64,000 nucleotides of DNA, taken from assembly GCA_910585805.1 (NCBI GenBank), contig CAJUFB010000001.1, positions 19,696 through 83,695 on the forward strand, written 5' to 3'. The notes under the pieces are model-generated. The model searched no databases, was not told the DNA's origin, and worked only from the letters and a program-made list of their open reading frames with translations. Origin of the DNA: an uncultured Acetatifactor sp. Lineage in GTDB: Bacteria; Bacillota; Clostridia; Lachnospirales; Lachnospiraceae. This document shows, one piece after another, positions 18,248 through 28,490 of this stretch; position 1 is the first letter of the stretch; the number at the start of each line of letters is the position of its first letter. The position numbers were made by a program, and so were the translations under genes.

Positions 18248-20509
18248 CTACATGATATGTATCGGATTGAAATCAAACTGCACCGTCAGCTCTCCGGCCG
18301 GCGGCTGCCTGCGCAATTCCTCCTCCAGCATATCCTTTATCTCTACCAGTTTACCATATTTTGCGCTTTTCACATAGAATACAAATCTAAAAATATCATT
18401 AATTCTGCCGATGGTGGCCGGCGCCGGGCCGATGAGCTGCAGCGGAAGCATCTGCGCGCCTGTATTCTCCTGCGACTTTACATGCTTTTCTTTCACCTCA
18501 CCCGCAAGCCTTCCGGCCATGGCGAAGCCCGCTTCCTCCGTCTTTGAGAAAACCTGCACCGCCAGCATATTGGAGACGGGAGGATAACCCACCATCTCGC
18601 GGTAAATGATCTCTTCCCCGTAAAATCCCTCATAATTCTGATCTGCCGCATGTACCACCGCGTAATGCTCCGGCTGGTAGGTCTGAATCACCGCCTCCCC
18701 TGCAAGCTCTCCTCTTCCCGCGCGTCCCACAGCCTGAGCCAGCAGCTGGAAAGTTCTCTCCCCTGCGCGGTAATCGCTCACATTCAGAGACAGATCCGCC
18801 GCCAGTACGCCCACCAGAGTCACTTTGGGAAAATCATGTCCCTTTACGATCATCTGGGTACCGATAAGCACATCTGCCTCCCCGTTTGAAAAAGCGGATA
18901 AAATTTTCTCATAGCTGCCTTTGGTCCTTGTGGTATCCGCATCCATGCGCAATGTCCGCACGCCGGGAAGCAGCTGCCTCAGCCTTTCCTCCACCTGCTG
19001 AGTGCCGGCGCGGAAACCGCTGATATACCTGGAGCCGCACTGGGGGCATATTTTCGGCATTCCCTCCGTATGGCCGCAATAGTGACACATCAGCCGCCCG
19101 CCTGTATGCTCCGAAAGGGACACATCACAATGTGGGCATTTCATCACATGGCCGCAGGACCGACAGGAAACAAAGCCGGCATATCCTCTCCGGTTCAGAA
19201 ATAAAATGCTCTGTTCTCCCCTGGAAAGCCGTTCTGTCAGCAGTTCCTGGAGTTTTCTGCTGAAAATGGATGTGTTTCCTTCCTTCAACTCCCGGCGCAG
19301 ATCCACCACATGTACCCGGGGCAGGCTTCCCGTAAGCCTTTCCTTCAGGAGGAACAGCTTATATTCCCCGCTTTCCGCCCGATAGTAGGCTTCCAGCGAA
19401 GGAGTGGCAGATCCCAGCATCACGCTGGCGCCATGGAGCCTTGCCACCTCCATGGCGGTCTCCCTGGCATGGTATTTGGGTGTGGATTCACTTTTATAGC
19501 TTCCCTCATGCTCCTCGTCCAGAATAATGATCCCCAGTTTTGGAAAGGGGGTAAACAGAGCGGAGCGGGGCCCTATGATCACATCGATCTCACCGTTTCT
19601 GGCCCGTTCGCACTGATCATATTTTTCCCCGGGAGACAGATTCGAATTCATGACACTGACCCTGTCCCCGAACATAGTGTAAAAGCGCAGCAATGTCTGG
19701 TATGTCAGGGCAATCTCCGGTATCAGCACGATACATTGCCTGCCCCGCTCCACCATCTCCTTTACAAGCTGCATATAGACAAAGGTCTTGCCGCTTCCTG
19801 TAATACCGTGCAGCAGATAGACATCCGGCTTCCCCCCGTCGAAATCCTCCATAACCTCATCTACAATCCGCTTCTGCGCATGGCTGAGAAGCTTTTCCTG
19901 ATCTGCCTTCTGCTCCAGTTTCACCGGATTGCGGAAAGACTGGCTCCGAAGGATCCTAATCACTCCCGCCTTCTCCAGGCTGCTGACGGTCTGGGGCGAC
20001 ACGCCCAGCCTGCCGGTCACCCACTCGTAAGGAATGGACTCCTGCTCCGCCAGCTCCCGCAGCAGCCTCTCCTTCGCAACCTGCCCGCGCCTTCCGCTCT
20101 CGCCCATGAGAGAGATGATCTCCTCACGCCCCAGGAGTCTCTGAACCGTCCTGTGCTCTGCCTTTTTGACGGAACGTTTGGCGGGAAGCACCGCCTTCAG
20201 AGCCTGTATCATGGTGGATCCGTAGTTTTTCCGGATCCATCCGGCCAGTATGATCATTTTGTCTTCTATGCCTACACCGCTGTCCGCCACAGCTCTGACT
20301 TCTTTCATTCGGGCCGGATCATATTTACATATATCGCCCATGCCGATACAATAACCCTTCAGCAGCTTATTGCCGTTTCCGAAGGGAACCTCCACGCACA
20401 TGCCCGTCTCCAACACATTCTTCAGCCTGTCGGGCACTCGGTACTGAAAAGGTTTATCCAGTTTTTCATGAGAAATATCTACGATTATGTCTGCATAAAG
20501 TTCACTCAT
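18248..20509 (-). CDS. priA: PriA, primosomal protein N' (replication-restart helicase)
   Basis: 753 residues. N-terminal 3'-DNA binding and winged-helix regions, then a DEAD/H-type helicase: GITGSGKTFVYMQ (Walker A), LDEEHEGSYK (motif II), GSATPSLEA, and a zinc-binding insert with paired cysteines (CRSCGH, CPHC, CHYCGH, CPQCGS). Restarts stalled forks. The frame opens at 20671, but GGAGG stands six bases before ATG 20509 and family similarity starts there (ELYADIIVDI). Confidence 0.94.
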   Translation of the reverse strand: MSELYADIIVDISHEKLDKPFQYRVPDRLKNVLETGMCVEVPFGNGNKLLKGYCIGMGDICKYDPARMKEVRAVADSGVGIEDKMIILAGWIRKNYGSTMIQALKAVLPAKRSVKKAEHRTVQRLLGREEIISLMGESGRRGQVAKERLLRELAEQESIPYEWVTGRLGVSPQTVSSLEKAGVIRILRSQSFRNPVKLEQKADQEKLLSHAQKRIVDEVMEDFDGGKPDVYLLHGITGSGKTFVYMQLVKEMVERGRQCIVLIPEIALTYQTLLRFYTMFGDRVSVMNSNLSPGEKYDQCERARNGEIDVIIGPRSALFTPFPKLGIIILDEEHEGSYKSESTPKYHARETAMEVARLHGASVMLGSATPSLEAYYRAESGEYKLFLLKERLTGSLPRVHVVDLRRELKEGNTSIFSRKLQELLTERLSRGEQSILFLNRRGYAGFVSCRSCGHVMKCPHCDVSLSEHTGGRLMCHYCGHTEGMPKICPQCGSRYISGFRAGTQQVEERLRQLLPGVRTLRMDADTTRTKGSYEKILSAFSNGEADVLIGTQMIVKGHDFPKVTLVGVLAADLSLNVSDYRAGERTFQLLAQAVGRAGRGELAGEAVIQTYQPEHYAVVHAADQNYEGFYGEEIIYREMVGYPPVSNMLAVQVFSKTEEAGFAMAGRLAGEVKEKHVKSQENTGAQMLPLQLIGPAPATIGRINDIFRFVFYVKSAKYGKLVEIKDMLEEELRRQPPAGELTVQFDFNPIHIM

Positions 20510-20978
20510 CCTTTTCCTCCAGGTCCTGACAGTTCCTTCCGCGCATGGCTTGAGGGACTGTCCGAATTTATACTCAGGGAAGTGCCGGCAGATAACCCAT
20601 ACAGGTTCACGGCAGTTTCCCGGGATTTCCAGCCTTACCCTGAACAGATCCTGTCCGTTATCTTCCGACAATTTCCAAGATCACTGTCACAACAGTGACT
20701 TTGTTATCACTCATGACTGTAAATCATACTCACGTCCGGAACCATTTGTCAACCGAAACGTATAACCGGTGAGCGCTTCAGCGATCCGGAACAAAAACGG
20801 TAAATGCATGCGCTCACGAGTATCATTCAATGCAGTATAAATTCCCCAATTATGCAAACGTATCTCTGATGGAACTTTTTAAACCGGATTCCAAACCGGA
20901 TTCTCTGAACAAACGCCTGAAACATTTTCTTTCCATGCAAAAAAATCCCCAGGCAGCAGTGTCAGCCCGCTTCCGATA
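20510..20978. other. Gene-free stretch between murE and priA holding repeats
   Basis: No convincing gene. It contains an R3-like core (20652-20676), a palindrome TCACTGT-CACA-ACAGTGA at 20681-20698 that could be an operator or the tip of a hairpin, and a full R1 repeat (20726-20823). No clear terminator for murE was found. Confidence 0.5.
20726..20823. repeat. R1 repeat, copy a
   Basis: 98-bp element with inverted ends ATACTC and GAGTAT and the core TATAACCGGTGAGCGCTT. Related copies are at 24141, 38623, 47549 (split by R2), 61894 (inverted) and 43393 (inverted, one end lost). All are intergenic. Confidence 0.7.
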
Positions 20979-22457
20979 TCATATATGGGCAAGTCCGGAA
21001 TCCAGAAGCTCCTGTATGATCACCCGCTCATCCATCGGATATTTCACCCCTTTGATCTCCTGATAGTCCTCATGTCCCTTTCCTGCCAGAACGATCAGAT
21101 CCCCTTTCCGGGCATTGGAGATGACATAGGCGATGGCTTCCCTTCTGTCACAGATCTCCACATATTCCCCGTCGGTCCTGTCGATCCCTTCGCGGATATC
21201 CGCAATGATATCCTGCGGCTCTTCGAAGCGCGGATTGTCAGAAGTAATGACCGTAAAATCCGCCAGCCTGCCGCTCACCTCTCCCATTTCGTAACGGCGC
21301 TGCCTGGAGCGGTTGCCGCCACAGCCAAACATGCACACCAGTCTTCCGGGACGGTATTCTCTCAGAGTCGAAAGCAGACTTTCCAGAGCCATGGCATTAT
21401 GGGCATAATCGATCAGAAGCGTAAACTGGTCGGAGATCCTGACCTTCTCTATACGCCCCTTTACATGCGCATCCTTCAATGCCTTCCGGATGTCCGCAAT
21501 ACCGACCCGAAAATGACGGCATATGGCAATTGCGCAGAGGGCATTATATACGCTGAAACGGCCGGGAGCAGGCATGTGGGCATCAAAATCCATCAGGCCC
21601 GATACATGAAAATCCACCCCAAGCTCACCCGGCTTCTGAACCAGCTCCAGAGCTTCGGCCCTGAGCATGCAGCCCGCCCCTGTGCCGTAAGTCTCCACTT
21701 CGCAGGTGTGCCCCTCCAGAAGCTTTTCTGTATGGGCATCGTCGCCGTTCACGATACCTGTGCGGCACTGCCGGAACAAAAGTCCCTTACATGCCATATA
21801 CTCTTCAAAACTGGCATGTTCATTCTCTCCGATATGATCCGGCTCCAGATTGGTAAAGATGCCGAAATCAAACACAAAGCCCTGTGTCCGGTGAAGCTTC
21901 AGGGCCTGGGAGGATACCTCCATCACCACCGCATCCAGCCCGGCTTCCGCCATTCTGGCAAAGTCCTCCTGCAGCAGATAAGACTCGGGTGTGGTATTTT
22001 CCGCATGGAGATGCTCCTCCCCTATGATGGTCTCGATGGTTCCGATCAGCCCCGCTTTAAGCCCGGCATTCTCCAGAATAGACTTCACAAGATAGGTGGT
22101 GGTGGTCTTGCCCTTTGTACCGGTGATGCCGATCACACATAGTTTCTCAGCCGGATGGCCGAACCATGCCGCCGAGATAAAAGCCAGGGCATATCTGGTA
22201 TCCTCCACCCGGATCACCGTTATATCTTTTCCTTTCACTGTCTCCACCGGCTTAGACACCACCAGTACACCGGCGCCTTTCTCCGCCATCTCCGCCGCAT
22301 ATCCATGACCGTCAGACTTCGCTCCCTCAATGCATACAAAGAGGCATCCCGGCACTACCTCTTTTCTGGAATCGTAAATAACCGCGGATACCTCTGCATC
22401 GACAGTCCCCTGTATGCATTCAAAACTGATGTTCTCCAGCAAATCAAGTAATCTCAT
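20979..22457 (-). CDS. murE: MurE, UDP-MurNAc-tripeptide ligase (meso-DAP type)
   Basis: 492 residues. Adds the third residue to UDP-MurNAc-L-Ala-D-Glu. P-loop GITGTKGKTTTTYLVKS at about 110, carbamylated-lysine region, FGCGGNRSRQRR, and SDNPRFEEP: the DNPR form is the meso-diaminopimelate selectivity motif. AAGGGA precedes ATG 22457; the upstream ATG is less well placed. It lies away from the dcw cluster at 1-7 kb, as a single gene. Confidence 0.93.
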   Translation of the reverse strand: MRLLDLLENISFECIQGTVDAEVSAVIYDSRKEVVPGCLFVCIEGAKSDGHGYAAEMAEKGAGVLVVSKPVETVKGKDITVIRVEDTRYALAFISAAWFGHPAEKLCVIGITGTKGKTTTTYLVKSILENAGLKAGLIGTIETIIGEEHLHAENTTPESYLLQEDFARMAEAGLDAVVMEVSSQALKLHRTQGFVFDFGIFTNLEPDHIGENEHASFEEYMACKGLLFRQCRTGIVNGDDAHTEKLLEGHTCEVETYGTGAGCMLRAEALELVQKPGELGVDFHVSGLMDFDAHMPAPGRFSVYNALCAIAICRHFRVGIADIRKALKDAHVKGRIEKVRISDQFTLLIDYAHNAMALESLLSTLREYRPGRLVCMFGCGGNRSRQRRYEMGEVSGRLADFTVITSDNPRFEEPQDIIADIREGIDRTDGEYVEICDRREAIAYVISNARKGDLIVLAGKGHEDYQEIKGVKYPMDERVIIQELLDSGLAHI

Positions 22458-22570
22458 AAATATCCCTTCCTGCCCCTTAACGGACATTCGCCTGCGCGAC
22501 TGTCCATATTCTTTTTCTATTCTACTCTAATTTGCCCTTTTGTACCACCCCTAATTTCAAAAAGTGGCCA

Positions 22571-22606
22571 AAAGAAAAGCGGAAGGCCCGGCTCTCCCGC
22601 TCTTTT
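22571..22606 (-). terminator. Terminator downstream of the NagZ-like gene
   Basis: Stem of AAAAGAGCGG against CCGCTTTTCTTTT on the minus strand with a T-rich end, 40 bases after the glycosidase stop. Confidence 0.6.
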
Positions 22607-22645
22607 GTCCCCATATGCACTGCCGGCTCCCCGGACATATTTTAC

Positions 22646-24019
22646 TCACTGTTCGATCATATCCGCATACTTGATCCTGTAAATCCGCCTCAGCGAATCG
22701 TCTATCCGCTCCTCCGAGATATTTCCGTCCGCTACGGCCTGGAGGACCCCGTTGTAAGCCTTCTCGAAATCCTCCGGCATCAGCAGCATATCGCACCCCG
22801 CCAGGACAGCCATGATAGCTGCCTCATCCGCGCCGTAATATTCGGATATGGCGGACATGCTCAGCGCATCCGTGATGATGACGCCGTCATAGCCCATCTC
22901 TTCCCGCAGGATATCCGTCACCAGATGCCGGGAAAAAATACAGGGCTCATTGTCTCCGGTCAAAGCCGGGGCCGCCATATGTCCCACCATGACCATCTCT
23001 GCCCCCGCATCTATCCCTGCCTGAAATACGGCCAGTTCCTCCGCCCTGAACTGCTCTTCCGTCCTGTCGGAGGATGACATTCCGTCATGGGGATCCTGCA
23101 CGGAACTGCCGATTCCCGGAAAATGCTTCAGGCATGCCGTCACATTCTGTTCCTCCAGCCCCCGTACCATGGCTGCCACAAATCCCGATGCCGTTCCGGC
23201 TTCAGAACCATAGGCACGTCCTTCCATGATACTGTTTTCCACATTGGCCAGATCCGCCACCGGCGCAAAATCCACATTAAATCCCAGATCCGCCAGCGCG
23301 CTTCCGATGGCGGATCCTGCATTGTACGCATTCTGCGTATCTCCAGTGGCCCCAATGTCTTCCGCGGCGTCCACCGCGGGGCCGATCCCTGCCCCGGCTA
23401 TCCTTGCCACAGTGCCGCCCTCTTCATCCACCCCCAGAAAGACAGGATAATTTGCATACTGCTTCGTATTTTCCAGCATATCCTTCAGCTGCTGTTCCGA
23501 CTGAAGATTCTGCGCAAAATAAACCAGCCCGCCTACCGCATACTGCGCCAGCGCATCCCTGGTCCCCTCTCCCGCCTGCACCGCGGCAGAAACCCCGGTG
23601 ATCGCCTCCGGGGTCACAAAAAAAAGCCCTGCCACCTTATCCTCCAGCGGCATTGCCTCGATCCCGGCATCGACGATCTCATCAAGACGCTCCTGAGGCG
23701 TGGGCTCCGTTGCCTCGGGAGAAGGCTCCGGCGTGACTATATATTTGTCTTCATCCGCCAGAAACTCCTCTATCATATCCTGCTTCTCCTGCCGGGCGTC
23801 CGACGGCGTGTCCGGCTGGTCTTCCTCCTGCCGGCTCTGCTGTGCCTCCTGCTGCCCTGCCGTCCTGCGTCCCTTCAAAAGGCTGTTTACTCCGAATACG
23901 ATCCCTGCTGCCAGAGCCAAAATCAGTATCCCCATCACCGTATAGGCAATAACCTGGTTCCTGACCCTCCTCTTTTTTCTGGCTTCCCTCTTTCTCTGCT
24001 GCTCATTCCCGCTCTTCAT
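22646..24019 (-). CDS. NagZ-like GH3 beta-N-acetylglucosaminidase, membrane anchored
   Basis: 457 residues. A basic N-terminus and one membrane helix (YTVMGILILALAAGIVFGV) are followed by a Q/D/E-rich linker and a glycoside hydrolase family 3 barrel. KHFPGIGSSVQDPHDG corresponds to the NagZ loop with the catalytic Asp-His pair, and the nucleophile lies in VIITDALSM. Unlike the cytoplasmic proteobacterial NagZ, this one would act outside the membrane, trimming GlcNAc from peptidoglycan fragments. ATG 24019 has GAGG seven bases upstream; the frame before it runs into an R1 repeat. Confidence 0.88.
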   Translation of the reverse strand: MKSGNEQQRKREARKKRRVRNQVIAYTVMGILILALAAGIVFGVNSLLKGRRTAGQQEAQQSRQEEDQPDTPSDARQEKQDMIEEFLADEDKYIVTPEPSPEATEPTPQERLDEIVDAGIEAMPLEDKVAGLFFVTPEAITGVSAAVQAGEGTRDALAQYAVGGLVYFAQNLQSEQQLKDMLENTKQYANYPVFLGVDEEGGTVARIAGAGIGPAVDAAEDIGATGDTQNAYNAGSAIGSALADLGFNVDFAPVADLANVENSIMEGRAYGSEAGTASGFVAAMVRGLEEQNVTACLKHFPGIGSSVQDPHDGMSSSDRTEEQFRAEELAVFQAGIDAGAEMVMVGHMAAPALTGDNEPCIFSRHLVTDILREEMGYDGVIITDALSMSAISEYYGADEAAIMAVLAGCDMLLMPEDFEKAYNGVLQAVADGNISEERIDDSLRRIYRIKYADMIEQ

Positions 24020-24140
24020 ATGTATCCTCTCCCAATTCAGGAACTGTCTGGAAATAAATATGCGCTTTCGGGAGTGAAACACCAGTATATATGCGCCTTC
24101 CCGTGTGGTATCCTGCAAATTTATTTCGTGATTCTTCCTT

Positions 24141-24200
24141 ATACTCGCGGCCGAAAACATTTGTCAACGTATCTGTATAACGGAGTGATCGCCTGTGCAA
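24141..24200. repeat. R1 repeat, copy b (left half)
   Basis: Begins ATACTCGCGGCCGAAAACAT and includes GTCAACGTATCTGTATAACGG, clearly the left half of R1. The right half is replaced by an unrelated hairpin (CGGGAC/GTCCCG around 24205-24235). Lies upstream of the glycosidase start. Confidence 0.6.
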
Positions 24201-24259
24201 TGCGGGACGAACAGCTGCAGTATATGTCCCGCAGCCCCCGACATTTTCCCACAAAACAA

Positions 24260-24287
24260 CAGGAAATGGACTTGCATCCATTTCCTG
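24260..24287 (-). terminator. Terminator hairpin downstream of aspartokinase
   Basis: Perfect 11-bp stem CAGGAAATGGA and complement with a six-base loop; followed on the minus strand by TTGTTTTG. The 175 bases between it and the aspartokinase stop show no gene. Confidence 0.6.
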
Positions 24288-24461
24288 GTCTTTCCTCCAC
24301 TTCATCCTGAAGTATATCTTCTCTTTTGCAGATAAATAAGCATTTGCACTCTGTTTCTTTTGTACATCAATGAAGGATGATGACTCTATTATATTGCCCA
24401 TTTTTTTCTCTGTCAACACAGAATGACGCATTTCCAGATATTTCTACATATCTGACAATTT

Positions 24462-25781
24462 TTAAATGTTTGTCAGAACAAATATATCATAAATTGCCTT
24501 GATCGCAGTCTCGAAATCATCATTTGCCACGCCGATGATGATGTTCAGCTCCGAAGAACCCTGGTCAATCATTTTCACGTTCACATTCACATGGGCCAAC
24601 GCGGAAAAAATCCTTCCCGCCGTTCCTCTTGTGGATTTCATTCCTCTTCCCACTACGGCAATCAGAGCCAGATCCGCCTCGATCTCAATGGAATCCGGCT
24701 TCGCCACTCTGTAAAGACATGCCGCAACCTTCTGTTCCTTATGCATGAATTCATCCTGATGCACAAATACGGTCAGCGTGTCGATACCGGACGGAATATG
24801 CTCGAAGGAAATTCCGTTCTCCTCAAAGGCCTCCAGAACCTTCCTTCCAAATCCGATCTCGCTGTTCATCTTCGCCTTCTCGATATTGACACAGCAGAAT
24901 CCCTTTTTCCCCGCAATCCCGGTGATGACATATTTTGATTTCTGACAGGTACTGCCCACGATCCAGGTGCCATTGTCCTCCGGCGCATTGGTATTGCGTA
25001 TGTTGATGGGAATATTCTCCTGGCGCACGGGAAAGATCGAATCCTCATGCAGCACCCCTGCCCCCATGTAGGAAAGCTCTCTCAATTCCCTGTATGTGAT
25101 CACGTCAATCCTTCTGGGATTCTTTATGATCCCAGGATCCGCCACAAGGAAACCGGACACATCCGTCCAGTTCTCATATACATCCGCCTGAGCAGCTTTC
25201 GCCACAATGGACCCGGTAATGTCGGAACCGCCCCTGGAAAATGTCTTCACGCTCCCGTCCGGCATTGCGCCGTAAAAGCCCGGGATAACCGCGTGTTCGC
25301 ACTGGGCAAGTCTGGATGAGAGCAGTTTGTTCGTCCTCTCCTGGTCAAATTCTCCTTCCGCGTCAAAACAAACCACTTCGGCCGCGTCGATAAAATCAAA
25401 CCCAAGATAATCCGCAAGAATGATCCCGTTTAAGTACTCGCCTCTGGAAGCCGCATAATTGCTGCCCGCTTTCTCATTGAAATTCTTCCTGATAACTTCA
25501 AACTCCCCGTCCAGTTTTAAGTCCAGCCCCAATCCCTCAATGATCTCCTCATACCTGGCCTCGACAGCGGCAATGGCTTTCTCAAAATCCTTCCCCGCCT
25601 CCGCCATATCGTAACAGGCATAGAGCATATCCGTCACCTTTGTATCTTCCTTATAACGCTTGCCGGGCGCGGAAGGCACCACATATCTCCTCTCCTTATC
25701 GCCGTGGACGATATCAGCCACCTTCCTGAACTGCTCCGCGCTTGCCAGCGAACTTCCTCCGAATTTCACTACCTTAGACAT
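24462..25781 (-). CDS. lysC: Aspartate kinase
   Basis: 439 residues. First step of the aspartate family (Lys, Met, Thr, DAP). KFGGSSLAS at the N-terminus, SRGGSDITG in the catalytic domain, and two C-terminal ACT domains (GIAGKKGFCCVNIEKAK and AVVGRGMKSTRGTAG start them). GAGGAG is eight bases before ATG 25781, the best start. No lysine riboswitch is seen in the short gap to hom, so control is probably allosteric or from the hom promoter. Confidence 0.93.
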   Translation of the reverse strand: MSKVVKFGGSSLASAEQFRKVADIVHGDKERRYVVPSAPGKRYKEDTKVTDMLYACYDMAEAGKDFEKAIAAVEARYEEIIEGLGLDLKLDGEFEVIRKNFNEKAGSNYAASRGEYLNGIILADYLGFDFIDAAEVVCFDAEGEFDQERTNKLLSSRLAQCEHAVIPGFYGAMPDGSVKTFSRGGSDITGSIVAKAAQADVYENWTDVSGFLVADPGIIKNPRRIDVITYRELRELSYMGAGVLHEDSIFPVRQENIPINIRNTNAPEDNGTWIVGSTCQKSKYVITGIAGKKGFCCVNIEKAKMNSEIGFGRKVLEAFEENGISFEHIPSGIDTLTVFVHQDEFMHKEQKVAACLYRVAKPDSIEIEADLALIAVVGRGMKSTRGTAGRIFSALAHVNVNVKMIDQGSSELNIIIGVANDDFETAIKAIYDIFVLTNI

Positions 25782-25924
25782 TCTCATCACTCCTCACAGG
25801 ACTTATTCTTCTCATTCTCTTCCGTAACCTTCCGCGTTCTGCTTCTCCCTGTCAGATCCCTCTCCCGTACTTTCAGGCGCCGCCGGAATATAACCGATGC
25901 CGTTTGTTCGGAAAACCCCTCTTC

Positions 25925-27145
25925 CTACATCAGACGCATCTTACCCAAAACCCCGTCGCCCAGTTCTCTGCACTTTTCATAAAAATCCTTTTCCTTCATC
26001 ACAGGCGTAAAGAAACCGTATTCCTCCCCGGAAAGGATTCCTTCCGAAGCCGCCCTGTCCTCTTTACCCCAGAAGGCGTTCTCCACAGCTTCGGCCGAAG
26101 CTGCATTTGTTCTCACGTAAAAGCGTCTTTCTTCCTCCGTTATATCGGCCATATCGGCCTTTTCCTCACTCCAGCCTCCCATAACCGTCCTGCCCTGATT
26201 GCGCACACAGTCCGTTACATCGGCAACTACCGCACTCGCCGTGGGCAGCTTGCCTGCGCCCCGCCCATAAAACAATGCATCTCCCAGCATATTGCCTGTG
26301 ATCACCACTGCGTTGAATACATCCCCAACTGCGGCAAGCGCATGTTCTCTGGAAAGCATAAAGGGCGCTACCATGGCGGACAGCTTTCCGTCTTCCTGTA
26401 TCTTCGCCACTGCCAGCAGTCTGACCTTCCTTCCCTTTGCAGCGGCGAATTCGAGATCTGCCAGCGTAACCCCGCTGATCCCCTCTGTATGAATTTCTCC
26501 GGCTTCCACTGCCTTTCCCGTAGCCAGTGCCGCAAGGATCGCCGTCTTACGGCAAGTGTCATGTCCTTCCACATCCGCCTCCGGATTGCGCTCCGCATAT
26601 CCCAGCTCCTGAGCCTGCTTCAGGACCTCGTGATAATCCGCCTTCTCCGTCTCCATTCTGGAAAGGATGTAATTGGTGGTGCCATTCAGAATGCCTGTCA
26701 CTGCCACGATCCGCTCCGCTGAAAGAGAAGTCTGGATGGTGCGGAGAATGGGAATCCCTCCGCCCACACTGGCCTCGAACATATAATTGCAGCGCTTCTT
26801 TGCGGCAAGCGCCAGAAGCTCCGTCCCGTGTGTGGCCACCAGTTCTTTATTGGAAGTGCACACACTTTTTCCGGCGGCAAGCGCCTGTTTCGTAAACTGA
26901 TATGCCGGGCCCACGCCTCCCATGGTCTCACACACAACGGAAACAGCAGCATCCTCCAATATCAGACGAAAGTCATGTACCACTCTGTCCTCATATGGAT
27001 CCCCCGGAAAATCTCTCAGATCCAGAATATATTTGACGTACACTTCCTCTCCGGTATTTCGGGATATCTGCTCCTGATTCCGCTCGATCACTTCCACAAC
27101 ACCGCTGCCTACCGTACCGTATCCAAGCACTGCTATATTTATCAT
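25925..27145 (-). CDS. hom: Homoserine dehydrogenase
   Basis: 406 residues. Reduces aspartate semialdehyde to homoserine. N-terminal NAD(P)-binding fold (VLGYGTVGSGVVE), TSNKELVATHG, the catalytic region GILNGTTNYILSRM and GYAERNPEADVEGHD. It ends soon after the catalytic domain, so the C-terminal ACT domain found in many homologues is missing or much reduced. Immediately upstream of aspartokinase in the same direction. Confidence 0.93.
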   Translation of the reverse strand: MINIAVLGYGTVGSGVVEVIERNQEQISRNTGEEVYVKYILDLRDFPGDPYEDRVVHDFRLILEDAAVSVVCETMGGVGPAYQFTKQALAAGKSVCTSNKELVATHGTELLALAAKKRCNYMFEASVGGGIPILRTIQTSLSAERIVAVTGILNGTTNYILSRMETEKADYHEVLKQAQELGYAERNPEADVEGHDTCRKTAILAALATGKAVEAGEIHTEGISGVTLADLEFAAAKGRKVRLLAVAKIQEDGKLSAMVAPFMLSREHALAAVGDVFNAVVITGNMLGDALFYGRGAGKLPTASAVVADVTDCVRNQGRTVMGGWSEEKADMADITEEERRFYVRTNAASAEAVENAFWGKEDRAASEGILSGEEYGFFTPVMKEKDFYEKCRELGDGVLGKMRLM

Positions 27146-27251
27146 CGCTTATCTCCTGTTCCAGCTTCGCTTTTATTCCAGTTTATCCACGTATTCAAAA
27201 TACGCATATCCGCAATACATTATTCTGCCGCCACTACGCATTTCCATTCCG

Positions 27252-28490
27252 TCAATCCAGCGGATATTTCTCTGTCAGCTTCTGCACGATGGCATAGCTT
27301 TCCGCAACCTTCGCCTCACCGCCCTTAAGCACAAGGGTGATGGCTTCTGCGATCCTGTCCATATCCGCCGCATTCATGCCCCTGGAAGTCACCGCCGGCG
27401 TGCCCAGCCGGATACCGCTGGTCACGAAGGGCGACTGGGGGTCATTGGGAATCGTATTTTTATTACAGGTAATGTGCGCCGCATCCAGAAGCTTTTCGGC
27501 TGCCTTGCCTGTAATGCCGAAGTTGGTCAGATCCACCAGCATCAGATGGTTGTCCGTGCCGCCGGACACGATCTTCACACCTCTGTCCATCAGTCCCCTG
27601 CAAAGCGCCTGGGCATTTTCCACGATATTTTTCTGATACTGTCTGAAATCCTCTCCCAGAGCTTCCTTGAAACAGACCGCCTTGGCAGCTATCACATGCA
27701 TCAGCGGACCGCCCTGGATACCGGGGAAAATAGCTTTATTGAAATTGTATTTGTCATTGACGGCCCTGCTGGAAAGAATCATGCCTCCCCTGGGTCCTCT
27801 GAGCGTCTTGTGGGTCGTCGTGGTGGTCACGTCGGCATAGGGGATGGGACTGGGATGAAGCCCTGCAGCCACCAGGCCTGCGATATGAGCCATATCCACC
27901 ATGAGAACGGCGCCTGCCTCGTCCGCCACCTGACGGAATTTTTTGAAATCTATGGTACGCGCATATGCGGACGCTCCGGCAATGATCATTTTGGGACGTG
28001 CTTCCAGGGCGATCTCCCGAAGCGCGTCATAGTCAATAAATCCCTCATCATTTACCCCGTACGGCACAATGTGGAAATATTTCCCGGACATATTCACCGG
28101 ACTTCCGTGAGTCAAATGTCCGCCGTGGTCCAGATTCATCCCCATAATGGTATCTCCCGGCTTGCAGATCGCAAACTGCACCGCCATATTAGCCTGGGCG
28201 CCTGAATGGGGCTGCACATTGGCATACTCACAGCCAAACAGCTCTTTTGCGCGGCTGATCGCCAGGTTCTCCACCACATCCACGCACTGGCAACCTCCGT
28301 AATATCTCTTCCCCGGATATCCTTCCGCATATTTATTCGTCAAAGGGCTTCCCATTGCAGCCATGACTGCCTTGCTTACCCAGTTCTCGGACGCGATCAG
28401 CTCAATATGGCTGTTCTGCCGCTTCTGCTCCTCTACGATGGCCTGGGCTGTTTCGGGGTCTACATTTCTTACTTCATCCAAAGAATACAT
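27252..28490 (-). CDS. glyA: GlyA, serine hydroxymethyltransferase
   Basis: 412 residues, PLP enzyme interconverting serine and glycine with THF. The PLP lysine is in VTTTTHKTLRGPRGG; SGAQANMAV and HGGHLTHG are also family signatures. AGGAGG is eight bases before the ATG. A consensus-like promoter lies about 200 bases upstream. Confidence 0.96.
   Translation of the reverse strand: MYSLDEVRNVDPETAQAIVEEQKRQNSHIELIASENWVSKAVMAAMGSPLTNKYAEGYPGKRYYGGCQCVDVVENLAISRAKELFGCEYANVQPHSGAQANMAVQFAICKPGDTIMGMNLDHGGHLTHGSPVNMSGKYFHIVPYGVNDEGFIDYDALREIALEARPKMIIAGASAYARTIDFKKFRQVADEAGAVLMVDMAHIAGLVAAGLHPSPIPYADVTTTTTHKTLRGPRGGMILSSRAVNDKYNFNKAIFPGIQGGPLMHVIAAKAVCFKEALGEDFRQYQKNIVENAQALCRGLMDRGVKIVSGGTDNHLMLVDLTNFGITGKAAEKLLDAAHITCNKNTIPNDPQSPFVTSGIRLGTPAVTSRGMNAADMDRIAEAITLVLKGGEAKVAESYAIVQKLTEKYPLD

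Noticed and set aside
19310..20698. 462-codon plus-strand open frame
   Set aside because: Antisense to priA, no ribosome site and no family features; a shadow of codon bias in a GC-rich gene. The same holds for long plus frames at 32940-34247, 47881-49284 and 60399-61607.
25782..25924. Lysine riboswitch before aspartokinase
   Set aside because: The gap to hom is about 140 bases and lacks the lysine-riboswitch core.
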